Shown here: in pieces, positions 42,850 to 51,144 of the stretch | Layout of the letters: every line of letters starts with the position of its first letter | Position numbering within the stretch: the first letter of the stretch is position 1 | NCBI GenBank assembly: GCA_963703385.1 | Contig: OY969816.1 | Location: 2,170,001-2,234,000, forward strand | Direction of reading: 5' to 3' | Source of the DNA: Rhodoblastus sp963703385 | GTDB lineage: Bacteria; Pseudomonadota; Alphaproteobacteria; Rhizobiales; Beijerinckiaceae | Length of the DNA stretch: 64,000 nt | Made by a program: the position numbers and the translations under genes | The notes under the pieces: model-generated | The model's input: only the letters and a program-made list of their open reading frames with translations | What the model was told of the DNA's origin: nothing | Database searches by the model: none

Positions 42850-43910
42850 GAGCATTCCCCGGCTAACATGATCCATAGCCATCATGTCGGAAATAATTTG
42901 AGCATTCTGGTGGGCTGAACTCGTCGAGGATGGCGCCGATGCGGTCCCATAGTTTATCGACGGTTCTTTCCTTGGCTTTTCGCAGCAGGGCCTTGAGCTT
43001 GGCGAACATCATCTCGATGGGATTGAGATCAGGCGAATATGGCGGCAGATACAGCAGCCTGGCGCCCGTGCTTTCGATGATCGTGCGCACGCCTGCAACC
43101 TTGTGAGCCGGCAGGTTGTCCATGACGACAATGTCGCCTTCGGTCAGGGTTGGCGCGAGGTTCTGCTCAAGCCAGGCTTGGAAGATCACGCCGTTCATCG
43201 GCCGATCGACAACCAAGGGTGCGGTGATGGCGTCATTGCGCAACCCGGCCACGAAGGTCGTTGTTTTCCAGTGCCCATGCGGCGCGTAATCGACCAGACG
43301 CTTGCCCTTTTGGCAGCGTCCACGCGTGCGCGTCATCTGGGTGTTTGTGCCGGTTTCATCGACGAAAACCAGTTTGTCCGGATCAAGCGCCAGTTGCGCC
43401 TCTTTCCATTCTTCGCGCGCCTTGGCCACGTCTTCCCGGTGCTGCTCGCTGGCGTGCAGCGTTTTTTTTATAGCTGAGTTTGTGGCGCTGAAAAAACCGC
43501 GCGATCGAGCTGTCTGTGGTTTTGCAATGAAGCTCTTCCAGAAGACGAGACTCAATCTCGGCTAGCGTGAGGTCGGGTTGGCGGGAGACCAAAGCCAACA
43601 ACCATTCCGCATGGGCGTCCAGCGGTGATGGCCTCGCTTTCTTGCCGGGCTTTTCAGCAAAGCTGCCCGTCTCTTTAAAGCGCCTGAACCACTTTATCGC
43701 CGACGATTTAGAAACCAACAATTGCCGCGCCGCAGCCCGCCGCGACACCCCTCCTTCAACCAACGCAATCACACGCTTACGCAGATCGAAGGAATGGCCT
43801 CGCGACATCTTGCGCCCCCAAATCAGAGAGAAGCGCAGATTCGCTCATTCCTGAGCATAAGGGAATCCCACCTCGTCAAAAATGCGAGTCAGAACATGCG
43901 GGGAATGCTT
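42850..43910 (-). mobile_element. IS630-family insertion sequence, complete
   Basis: A 1061-bp element flanked by TA dinucleotides (42848-42849 and 43911-43912), the TA target duplication of the IS630-Tc1-mariner superfamily. Terminal inverted repeats are GAGCATTCCCCGG on the left and AAGCATTCCCCGC on the right (AGCATTCCCCG shared). It carries a two-frame transposase on the minus strand. Both ends and all catalytic motifs are intact, and excision would exactly restore the host frame, so the insertion looks recent. Confidence 0.92.
42863..43808 (-). CDS. IS630 transposase, two frames joined at an A8 slippage site
   Basis: The first frame (43808 leftwards) encodes the HTH part: FDLRKRVIALVEGGVSRRAA and SSAIKWFRRFKETG, with a second HTH-like LTLAEIESRLLEELHCK. 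The second frame (to 42863) encodes the DDE domain: LVFVDETGTNTQMTR (first Asp), DIVVMDNLPAHKVAG (second Asp), YSPDLNPIEMMFAKLKALLR (Glu). The frames meet at eight A residues on the coding strand (43462-43469 as T on plus). Loss of one A gives KLSYKKTLHASEQHREDVAK, the normal family sequence. Transcriptional or translational slippage is the usual way such IS630 elements make transposase. Joined length is about 314 residues. Confidence 0.88.
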
Positions 43911-44021
43911 TAAAACTCGCCCGCGCCGGGGATTTTCTTTTCGTGCGCGACAACAATGTCTGCGGCGGGATGAACGTGTCCTTTTCCGGTCTTTATCAAA
44001 AGGCCAGGCAATAGGCGCGGC

Positions 44022-44405
44022 TCACCACATGTCCAGCGCGATTCTTGCCTCTTCCGACATGCGGCTCTGATCCCACGGCGGGTCGAACACCATACTGACC
44101 TCGACCCCCGCGACGCCCGCCACGGCGGAGACCGCGTTGCGCACCCAGACCGGCATTTCGCCGGCGACCGGACAGCCCGGCGCGGTCAGGGTCATGTCGA
44201 TATTGACGAAACGGCTGCCGTCGATATCGACGCGGTAGATCAGGCCCAGTTCATAGATGTCGGCCGGGATTTCCGGGTCGAACACCGTCTTGAGCGCGGC
44301 GATGATGCCGTCGGTGAGCCGGTCGAGCTCTTCCGGCGAGATCGCGTCCTTTACCGCGAAGGCGGGGCGGTTCGGCTGAATTTCGGCTTCGGCGTGCTGG
44401 TTCAT
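44022..44405 (-). CDS. SUF-associated DUF59/MIP18 protein (SufT-like)
   Basis: A 127-residue protein starting at ATG 44405 (MNQHAEAEIQPNRP). The DUF59/PaaD fold is shown by IIAALKTVFDPEIPADIYEL and GLIYRVDIDGSRFVNIDMTL. TLTAPGCPVAGEMPVWV carries the functional cysteine (about residue 86), and VSMVFDPPWDQSRMSEEARI closes the domain. Such proteins assist maturation of [4Fe-4S] proteins. It is the last gene of the suf operon, 13 bases after sufS. Its stop lies 11 bases from the stop of the IS-interrupted gene on the other strand. The sufA gene that often follows in relatives is not here. Confidence 0.93.
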   Translation of the reverse strand: MNQHAEAEIQPNRPAFAVKDAISPEELDRLTDGIIAALKTVFDPEIPADIYELGLIYRVDIDGSRFVNIDMTLTAPGCPVAGEMPVWVRNAVSAVAGVAGVEVSMVFDPPWDQSRMSEEARIALDMW

Positions 44406-44418
44406 CGCGCGTTTCCAT

Positions 44419-45660
44419 TCAGGCAAAAAGATGGGCGGCGCGCTCCAGCGCCGCTACAAGAGCGTCCACTTCCGCGCGCGTGTTATAGAGCGCGAAGCTC
44501 GCCCGGCAAGTCGAGGTCGTGCCGAAACGCGACAAAAGCGGCTGGGCGCAATGGGTGCCGGCGCGCACCGCGACGCCCGAGCGGTCGATCACGGTGGCGA
44601 CGTCATGGGCGTGCGCGCCCTTCATCTCGAAGGAGAACAAGGCCCCCTTGCCCGGCGCCTTGCCGATCAGCCGCAGAGTGGGCAATTCGCGGAGGCGCTT
44701 CGCCGCATAGGCGGCAAGGTCGGCCTCATGGGCGTGGATCGCGGCGCGCCCGATGCTTTCCATGTAATCGAGCGCGGCGCCCAGGCCCGCCGCCTGGACG
44801 ATCGGCGGCGTGCCGGCTTCGAACCTTTGCGGCGGAACGCCATAGGTCACCTTGTCGAGCGTCACCGTCTCGATCATTTCGCCGCCGCCGGCGAAGGGCG
44901 GCAGCTTTTCCAGCCATTCCTTCTTGCCGTAAAGCGCGCCGATCCCGGTCGGGCCATAAAGCTTGTGGCCGGTGACCACATAGAAATCGACATCGAGATC
45001 GCGCACGTCCACATCGCAATGGACAGCGCCCTGTGAGCCGTCGATCAGCGCCGGAATCCCGCGCTCATGGGCGAGGCGGACGATTTCCTTCACCGGCGTC
45101 ACCGTACCCAGCACATTGGACATGTGGGTGATCGCGACGATCCTGGTTTTTTCGCTCAAGGCGTCGGCGAATTTGTCGAGCGAAAACGAGCCGTCGTCCT
45201 CGACATCGACCCATTTCAGCCGCGCGCCCTTGCGCTCGCGCAAAAAGTGCCAGGGCACGATATTGGAATGGTGCTCCATGATCGAAAGCACGATTTCGTC
45301 GCCCTCGCCGATATGGGCGAGGCCGAAGGACGAAGCGACGAGATTCAGCGCTTCGGTGGCGCCGCGGGTAAAAATGATTTCTTCGCTGGAGCCGGCGTTG
45401 AGGAAGGCGCGCATTTTCTCGCGCGCGCCCTCATAGGCGTCGGTCGCTGCATTGGCCAGGAAATGCAGGCCGCGATGGACATTGGAATATTCGTGCTCAT
45501 AAGCGCGCGTGATGCGCTCGATCACCGCGCGCGGCTTCTGCGCCGAGGCCGCATTGTCGAGATAGACCAGGGTCTTGCCATAGGGTTTCTCGCCGAGAAT
45601 CGGGAAATCGGCGCGGATTTTCTCGATGTCATAGGGCGCGATTTTCACGGACTGGTTCAT
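44419..45660 (-). CDS. sufS: Cysteine desulfurase SufS
   Basis: A 413-residue PLP enzyme of the group II (SufS/CsdA) type that takes sulfur from cysteine for Fe-S assembly. It starts at ATG 45660 (MNQSVKIAPYDIEKIRADFP). Seen: LVYLDNAASAQKPRAVIERI, FTRGATEALNLVASSFG, MEHHSNIVPWHFLRERKG, the PLP lysine in YVVTGHKLYGPTGIGALYGK (about residue 229) and the catalytic cysteine in FGTTSTCRASFALYN (about 370). The larger upstream frame is antisense or out-of-frame sequence. It overlaps sufD by four bases, so the genes are translationally coupled. Confidence 0.96.
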   Translation of the reverse strand: MNQSVKIAPYDIEKIRADFPILGEKPYGKTLVYLDNAASAQKPRAVIERITRAYEHEYSNVHRGLHFLANAATDAYEGAREKMRAFLNAGSSEEIIFTRGATEALNLVASSFGLAHIGEGDEIVLSIMEHHSNIVPWHFLRERKGARLKWVDVEDDGSFSLDKFADALSEKTRIVAITHMSNVLGTVTPVKEIVRLAHERGIPALIDGSQGAVHCDVDVRDLDVDFYVVTGHKLYGPTGIGALYGKKEWLEKLPPFAGGGEMIETVTLDKVTYGVPPQRFEAGTPPIVQAAGLGAALDYMESIGRAAIHAHEADLAAYAAKRLRELPTLRLIGKAPGKGALFSFEMKGAHAHDVATVIDRSGVAVRAGTHCAQPLLSRFGTTSTCRASFALYNTRAEVDALVAALERAAHLFA

Positions 45661-46928
45661 GCGAAGCCTCCCCCGGCGAGCAGGCGCTTGAGATCGCGTT
45701 TCAGCAGGTCGCGCAAATCCTCGTCGTCGATGATGTCGAAGGCTTCCGCCGCGAAGGCCTCCACCAATATGCCCTGAGCCTGCGCGCGCGGGATCCCGCG
45801 CGATTCCATGTAGAAAAGCTGGCTTTCGTCGAGCCGCGCGCAGGCCGCGCCATGGCCGCAGGCGACGTCGTCGGCGAAAATCTCCAGCTCCGGCTTGGAC
45901 GACATGGCGGCGTCGTCCGAGAGCAGAAGGCCGCGGCACAGCATCTTGCCGTCGGTTTTCTGGGCATGCGGCGGCACCACGATCTTGCCCTGAAACACGC
46001 CGTTCGCCTGATCGGCGAGCACATATTTGAAGGTCTCGCGGCTGATGCAGGACGGCGCGTCATGGGTCAGGGTCAGCGTCGTGTCGACATGCTCGCGCCC
46101 GCGCAGAAGCGCGGCGCCGGAGAGATAGGCTTCGGCGTTTTCGCCGGCGCAGGAGACGAAAAGCTGGCGGCGCAGGAAAGGCGCGCCGGCGACAAAGGCG
46201 GTGGCACGCAAACGCGCCTCCTTGTCCAGCCGCGCGACGATTGTCTGCACCTCGACCGCCGCGCCGCCCAAGGTCCGGCAGGCGTAATCGAGTTCGGCGC
46301 GGCGCCCGAGCGACAGGAAAAGCGCGCTGTCGCCAAAGCCCTCGCCGCTCTCGCCGCGCGTCTCCAGCAAAGTGGCGCGCGAATCTTCGCCCACGATCAC
46401 CATGGCCCGGCCGAAACGGCCGTGCGCGCCCGTCGCGCCATCGAGCGCGACCAGTTCGAACGTCGCGTCGACGCGTCCGCCGGGCGCGATTTCCAGCACG
46501 AAGCCGCCCTCGGCGAAGGCGCCGTTGAGGTCGAGCAAGGCGTCGCCCGCGCCCTGAACCAGGCGCTTCAGCCGGACATCGTCCTCCAGCAGCGGACGCA
46601 GGCGGACGCCGGGCACGGCGCACAATTCGTCCGACAATTCGCGGCTGAAAAAACCGTCCACCGTCACGATCCGGAAGCGATCGACCGTCCCGAGCTTTTC
46701 TTTCGCCCGCGCCAGCGCCGCGGCGTCGGGTTTTTTCGCGCGCGGGGGAGCGGTGCGCAATTTGGCGCGCAGGTCGGTGTAATGCCACGACTCGACGCGC
46801 CGCGACGGCAGGCCGAGATTGGCGAAGCGGTCGAAGGCCGCCCTGCGTTCGCGCTCTGCTTTTCCGGCGGCGAAGCTCGCGAGCAGGTCCTGTTCGGCCT
46901 GGGTCGGGTTTTGCAGGATCGCGCCCAT
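45657..46928 (-). CDS. sufD: Fe-S cluster assembly protein SufD
   Basis: A 423-residue SufBD-family protein starting at ATG 46928 (MGAILQNPTQAEQDLLASFA). The N-terminal helical region has NLGLPSRRVESWHYTDLRAK, typical of SufD. The beta-helix core follows, with DAPSCISRETFKYVLADQAN and GVFQGKIVVPPHAQKTDGKM, and ends SKPELEIFADDVACGHGAAC and GIPRAQAQGILVEAFAAEAF. It joins SufB and SufC in the scaffold complex. The start overlaps the sufC stop codon by one base. The long frame extending into sufC is out of frame with it and is not real. Confidence 0.95.
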   Translation of the reverse strand: MGAILQNPTQAEQDLLASFAAGKAERERRAAFDRFANLGLPSRRVESWHYTDLRAKLRTAPPRAKKPDAAALARAKEKLGTVDRFRIVTVDGFFSRELSDELCAVPGVRLRPLLEDDVRLKRLVQGAGDALLDLNGAFAEGGFVLEIAPGGRVDATFELVALDGATGAHGRFGRAMVIVGEDSRATLLETRGESGEGFGDSALFLSLGRRAELDYACRTLGGAAVEVQTIVARLDKEARLRATAFVAGAPFLRRQLFVSCAGENAEAYLSGAALLRGREHVDTTLTLTHDAPSCISRETFKYVLADQANGVFQGKIVVPPHAQKTDGKMLCRGLLLSDDAAMSSKPELEIFADDVACGHGAACARLDESQLFYMESRGIPRAQAQGILVEAFAAEAFDIIDDEDLRDLLKRDLKRLLAGGGFA

Positions 46929-47677
46929 CACGCGGCCTCGTCGGCATAATCGGCATAGCCGCTCTTTTCGAGCTCGAGCGCCAGTTCCGGCCCGCCGCTG
47001 CGCACGATCCTGCCCTTGTGCAGCACATGCACCGTGTCGGGCGCGATATAGTCGAGCAGGCGCTGGTAATGGGTGATGACCAGCAGGCCGCGCTCCCTGG
47101 AGCGCAGCGAATTGACGCCCTCGGCGCAGAGGCGCAGCGCATCGATGTCGAGGCCGGAGTCCATTTCGTCGAGAATGCCGAATTTCGGCTCCAGCAGCGC
47201 CATCTGCAGGATTTCCATGCGCTTCTTCTCGCCGCCGGAAAAGCCAAAATTGACCGGGCGCTTGAGCATGTCCTGCGAAATGTTCAGTTTTTTCGCCGCC
47301 TCGCGCACCTTTCTCATGAAATCGGGCGTCGCCAGTTCGTCCTCGCCGCGCGCCTTGCGTTGGGCGTTGATCGCCGCCTTGAGGAAGGTCATGGTGGTGA
47401 CGCCGGGAATTTCCAGCGGATACTGGAACACCAGGAACAGGCCGAGCGCGGCGCGCTCGGCAGGCGATTTTTCCAAGAGGTCGACGCCGTCGAGCCGGAT
47501 CGAGCCTTCGGTGACTTGATAATCCGAGCGGCCGGCGACGACATAGGCGAGCGTCGATTTGCCGGAGCCGTTCGGCCCCATGATCGCGGCGACCTCGCCA
47601 TCCGCGACTTTGAGGGACAGGCCGTCGATGATTTTTTTCCCGGCGACAGTGACGTGGAGATTTTCGATTTCGAGCAT
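46928..47677 (-). CDS. sufC: Fe-S assembly ATPase SufC
   Basis: A 249-residue ABC-type ATPase. Walker A IMGPNGSGKSTLAYVVAG (about residue 34), Q-loop FLVFQYPLEIPGVTTMTFLK, signature FGFSGGEKKRMEILQMALLE (about 145), Walker B FGILDEMDSGLDIDALRL and the H-loop VITHYQRLLDYI are all intact. It powers conformational change in the SufBC2D scaffold. Located between sufB and sufD with a 41-base gap to sufB. Confidence 0.97.
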   Translation of the reverse strand: MLEIENLHVTVAGKKIIDGLSLKVADGEVAAIMGPNGSGKSTLAYVVAGRSDYQVTEGSIRLDGVDLLEKSPAERAALGLFLVFQYPLEIPGVTTMTFLKAAINAQRKARGEDELATPDFMRKVREAAKKLNISQDMLKRPVNFGFSGGEKKRMEILQMALLEPKFGILDEMDSGLDIDALRLCAEGVNSLRSRERGLLVITHYQRLLDYIAPDTVHVLHKGRIVRSGGPELALELEKSGYADYADEAA

Positions 47678-47718
47678 GATGGAGCCTTGGAAAAGAGAAA
47701 CGCGAGAGCAGCGAGCGA

Positions 47719-49201
47719 TCAGCCGACGCTGCCCTCAAGCGAAATGGCGATGAGTTTCTGGGCCTCGACCGCAAACTCCATCGGCAGCTGCTGGAGCACG
47801 TCGCGGACAAAACCGTTGACGATCAGCGCCGTCGCCTCTTCCGCCGAAAGCCCGCGCTGCATGCAGTAGAACAGCTGGTCGTCGGAGATTTTCGAGGTGG
47901 TCGCCTCGTGCTCGAAAACCACCGAGGAATTCTTGGCCTCGATATAGGGCACGGTATGGGCGCCGCAGGCATTGCCGATCAAGAGCGAGTCGCAATTGGT
48001 GAAATTGCGCGCGTTGACCGCCTTGCGATGAGCCGAAATCTGGCCGCGATAGGTGTTCTGCGAATGGCCGGCGGAAATGCCCTTGGAGATCACCCGGCTC
48101 GACGTATTGGCGCCGAGGTGCAGCATTTTGGTGCCGGAATCGACCTGCTGATAGCCGTTGGCAATGGCGATCGAATAAAATTCGCCACGTGATTTATCGC
48201 CGCGTAAAATGCAGGACGGATATTTCCAGGTGATGGCCGAGCCGGTCTCGACCTGGGTCCAGGAGATTTTCGAGCGGTCGCCCCGGCAATCGCCGCGCTT
48301 GGTGACGAAATTATAGATCCCGCCTTTGCCCTGGCTGTCGCCCGGATACCAGTTTTGCACCGTCGAATATTTGATCTCGGAATCATCGAGCGCGACCAGT
48401 TCGACCACCGCGGCGTGCAACTGGTTCTCGTCGCGCTGCGGCGCGGTGCAGCCTTCGAGATAGGAGACGTAGGAGCCCTTGTCGGCGATGATCAGCGTGC
48501 GCTCGAACTGGCCGGTGTTGCGCTCGTTGATGCGGAAATAGGTCGAAAGCTCCATCGGGCAGCGCACGTCGGGCGGCACATAGACGAAGGAGCCGTCGGA
48601 ATAGACCGCCGAATTGAGAGTGGCGAAATAATTGTCGGTCACCGGCACGACCGAACCGAGATATTTTTTCACCAGTTCGGGATGAGTTTTCACCGCTTCG
48701 GAGATCGGGCAGAAGATGACGCCCGCCTTGGCCAGCTCGGCCTTGAAGGTGGTGGCGACCGAAACCGAGTTCGAACACCGCGTCCACCGCGACCCTGCGG
48801 GCGTTGGGGTCCGCCTGCACGCCGGCGAGAATTTCCTGCTCGCGCAGCGGGATGCCGAGCTTTTCATAGGTGCGCAGAAGTTCGGGATCGACCTCGTCGA
48901 GCGACTTCGGACCCGCGGCGGTTTTCGGCGCCGAATAATAATAAAGATCCTGATAGTCGATCGGCGGATAATGGACCCGCGCCCATTTCGGCTCCGCCAT
49001 GGTCTTCCAGCGGCGGAAGGCGTCGAGCCGCCAGTCGGTGAGCCACTCGGGCTCGTCCTTCTTGGCCGAGATGAACCGGACGATGTCCTCGTTCAGGCCC
49101 TTCGGGGCCTTTTCCGATTCAATGTCGGTGGTGAAGCCGTATTTATATGCGTCAACGTCAAGCGTTTTGACTTTGTCGACAGTCTCCTGGACAGCCGCCA
49201 T
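47719..49201 (-). CDS. sufB: Fe-S assembly scaffold SufB, apparent frameshift
   Basis: Joined across one break this is a 493-residue SufB. The first frame (from 49201: MAAVQETVDKVKTLDVDAYK) covers KYGFTTDIESEKAPKGLNED, PPIDYQDLYYYSAPK and EKLGIPLREQEILAGVQADP. The second covers SVSVATTFKAELAKAGVIFC, VPVTDNYFATLNSAVYSDGS, CDSLLIGNACGAHTVPYIEA and the end LPMEFAVEAQKLIAISLEGS. The change is at 48767-48772 (GAACTC on the coding strand). Reading GACTC gives AVFDSVSVATTF, the family sequence. SufB is normally essential and the rest of the operon is intact, so a real null mutation is unlikely. Confidence 0.93.
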
Positions 49202-49263
49202 CTGTTTTCTCCCAGCCTAACGCGGGTTCAAGGCCCGCTGGTTGAGTTATGTGGCGAAACGGA

Positions 49264-50397
49264 TCAGCTCCGGAGCCTTTTCCGCATTCGTGCATGCACT
49301 TTAGCGAATATTTCCAGAAAGCGCACCCCCTCTTCTTCGGTCGAGCCCCAGCCCAGACTGACACGTAGGGCGGATCGCGCAATTTCCGGCGAAACGCCCA
49401 TGGCGGCCAGCACATGGGAAGGCGTCACTTTTCCCGACGAGCAGGCCGACCCAGACGAAAGGGCGACGCCTTCGACATCGAAAGCCGAGACCAGGGTCTC
49501 GGCGGCAAGCCCGGGTAAAGCGAAGGCCAGAGTATTGGCGATCCGCGCCGCCTCATCCACGAATATGGCGGCCTCCGGCGCAATTTCCAGAACGCCGGCC
49601 TGCAAAAAATCGCGCAATTCGCCAAGACGCGCCGCTTCCGCCTCGCGTTGCGCCTCGGCCTCGGCCAGCGCGGCGGCGAAGCCGGCGATGGCGGCGACGT
49701 TTTCCGTGCCGCCGCGAAAGGACCGCTCCTGCCCGCCGCCGCGAATGAAAGCTTGTTCCGGCATGAGGTCGCGCCGGAGAAAGCTGAGCGCGCCCGCCCC
49801 TTTCGGCCCGCCAAGCTTGTGGCTCGACAGGAACAGGATATCCGCGCCGGTCGCGGCGAAGGAACAGGCCATGCGCCCACAAGCCTGAACCGCGTCGCAG
49901 ACGACGCCGCCGCCGGCCGCGTGGACGATTTCGGCGGCTTCGGCGACCGGCTGGACAGCGCCCGTTTCATTGTTCGCCGCCTGGAGCGCAAGGACCGCCG
50001 GCACGCGCGGCGCCTCGGCCAGACGGGCGCGCAATTCGCCGAGGTCCAGCCTGCCCTGCCGGTCCAGGCCGACGGTCGCGACAGCGCCGGCCGGGAAGCA
50101 ATGCCCGGCCTGCACGCAGACGTGTTCGCCGGCGCCGATCAGCAGGCGCTCGCCGGCGCGCGGCCGCAAAGCGGTCGCGGCGGCCTCGGTCGCGCCGGAG
50201 ACAAAAATGACTTGGTCCGCCCGCGTCCCGAGCGCCCGCGCCACAGTGACCCGGGCGCTTTCGACCAAAGCGCGCGCGGCGCGACCCTCGGCATGGACGC
50301 TGGAGGCGTTGCCAGCATCGAGCGCGCGGAAAACGGCGTCGCGCGCGATCGCGCGCAACGGCGCGGTGGCGTTATAGTCGAAATAGATACGGCGCAT
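49264..50397 (-). CDS. Cysteine desulfurase, NifS/IscS group, first gene of suf operon
   Basis: A 377-residue group I cysteine desulfurase. Seen: RIYFDYNATAPLRAIARDAV, SGATEAAATALRP, NNETGAVQPVAEAAEIV, the PLP lysine in ILFLSSHKLGGPKGAGAL (about residue 196), and the mobile catalytic loop ALSSGSACSSGKVTPSHVLA with cysteine near 325. It lies 62 bases upstream of sufB in the same direction and is the usual leading gene of alphaproteobacterial suf operons. It may feed SufBCD or other sulfur acceptors such as tRNA thiolation. An IscR/Rrf2-type regulator is not found next to it. A GACCCGT/ACGGGTC hairpin lies 9-30 bases ahead of the start. Confidence 0.94.
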   Translation of the reverse strand: MRRIYFDYNATAPLRAIARDAVFRALDAGNASSVHAEGRAARALVESARVTVARALGTRADQVIFVSGATEAAATALRPRAGERLLIGAGEHVCVQAGHCFPAGAVATVGLDRQGRLDLGELRARLAEAPRVPAVLALQAANNETGAVQPVAEAAEIVHAAGGGVVCDAVQACGRMACSFAATGADILFLSSHKLGGPKGAGALSFLRRDLMPEQAFIRGGGQERSFRGGTENVAAIAGFAAALAEAEAQREAEAARLGELRDFLQAGVLEIAPEAAIFVDEAARIANTLAFALPGLAAETLVSAFDVEGVALSSGSACSSGKVTPSHVLAAMGVSPEIARSALRVSLGWGSTEEEGVRFLEIFAKVHARMRKRLRS

Positions 50398-50451
50398 CGA
50401 GGATCGACCCGTGGGGACAGACGGGTCTTATCCCGCGCCAGGGCAGCGGCT

Positions 50452-50661
50452 TCAACCGGCTTTTACGGCGGGAGGAATCATTTCCCGAATGCGGTCCACG
50501 CTCCAATCGCCGCCGGTGATTTGAAAAAGAACAAAGAGCGTGGCCCCGAGAAAGACGATCTGGACGCCGGTTCTGCCAATGGCGGCGATACTGTCCAAGC
50601 GCACGCGCCATTTCGGCTTGGGGATGACCTCGTCCGGGAAGTGCAAAAGGAAGCGGGGCAT
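50452..50661 (-). CDS. Small single-helix membrane protein, unknown
   Basis: A 69-residue protein with a good ribosome site (AGGGAGAG, 5-6 bases before ATG 50661). The sequence MPRFLLHFPDEVIPKPKWRV is followed by one membrane helix (about 29-48, GVQIVFLGATLFVLFQIT) and an amphipathic tail GGDWSVDRIREMIPPAVKAG. It is 54 bases upstream of the cysteine desulfurase gene and in the same direction, so it may be the first gene of the suf transcription unit. No family is recognised. Confidence 0.7.
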   Translation of the reverse strand: MPRFLLHFPDEVIPKPKWRVRLDSIAAIGRTGVQIVFLGATLFVLFQITGGDWSVDRIREMIPPAVKAG

Positions 50662-51046
50662 CGAATCTCTCCCTGAGGGAAACGATGGAAATCCGGACTT
50701 CGGTCGGTCGCCTCGTTCCGGACGGCCTTTCGCTTCCCTGATGAAAGTCGCGCTCGTTGGCGCCCTTGCGGCTTTCTATTCGCCGACGTAACGTAAGTTA
50801 ACAAAGCTGATTTGTTTTTCTATTAATAAACGCGCGTTTTATTTGCTGTGTATTTTATAGATAAAAATATTTTGTATATGTTTAAATTGCGAGACGAATA
50901 GCCAAAGCATATAGAGTCGCGCTCCACCATTCAGCAAGCGTGTACTTCATGAATTCATTGAGAGAGCTTCGCACTCCACGGCGTCAGCCTGAACCGCATT
51001 TCTCGCACGCGACCGGATTGCGTTGCGACTTCGACAAGTCGAACGC
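50662..51046. other. Long intergenic region with AT-rich island
   Basis: About 385 bases without a gene. Positions 50790-50900 are strikingly AT-rich for this genome (TTTCTATTAATAAACGCGCG, then TTTTATAGATAAAAATATTT). Several -10-like hexamers occur there on both strands. It probably holds the promoters of the small membrane protein/suf unit and perhaps a small RNA, but no specific RNA can be supported. Confidence 0.4.
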
Positions 51047-51081
51047 AAAAAGGGCGGCGAGGCCGAAAAACCTCGCCGCCC
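51047..51081 (-). terminator. Rho-independent terminator of the L,D-transpeptidase gene
   Basis: On the minus strand a perfect 11-bp stem GGGCGGCGAGG/CCTCGCCGCCC (51052-51062 and 51071-51081) with an 8-base loop is followed by TTTTT (51051-51047). It lies 64 bases beyond the stop of the L,D-transpeptidase gene. Confidence 0.9.
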
Positions 51082-51144
51082 GGATAGCGCGCCACTGGAG
51101 CCGGCTGCCGCGGCCCGCGTCAGGTCGGGCCGTCGCCGAGGCCT

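Larger units (their letters stand above)
42265..44011 (+). pseudogene. Exported SH3-like protein interrupted by IS630 element
   Basis: The gene opens at ATG 42265 with a signal peptide (MRRRLAFLGATALLLLPLAARA). A SH3b-like region follows (about 25-105, with RIKADAGKVFFRKNGD and NRPGWLPSSAIEP), then a domain from AWLGAWKRVEADIAIEP to SGRN at 42847. A TA (42848-42849) marks the insertion. Removing the element and one TA restores NLKLARAGDFLFVRDNNVCG, then GMNVSFSGLYQKARQ and the stop at 44011. The original protein was ~227 residues. It followed pyrE in an apparent two-gene operon. In this strain only the first ~195 residues plus IS-encoded tail can be made, so it is inactivated unless excision occurs. 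Confidence 0.88.

Noticed and set aside
45657..47810. Single 717-codon reading of the sufD region through sufC
   Set aside because: SufC is complete in another frame; SufD homology begins only at ATG 46928.
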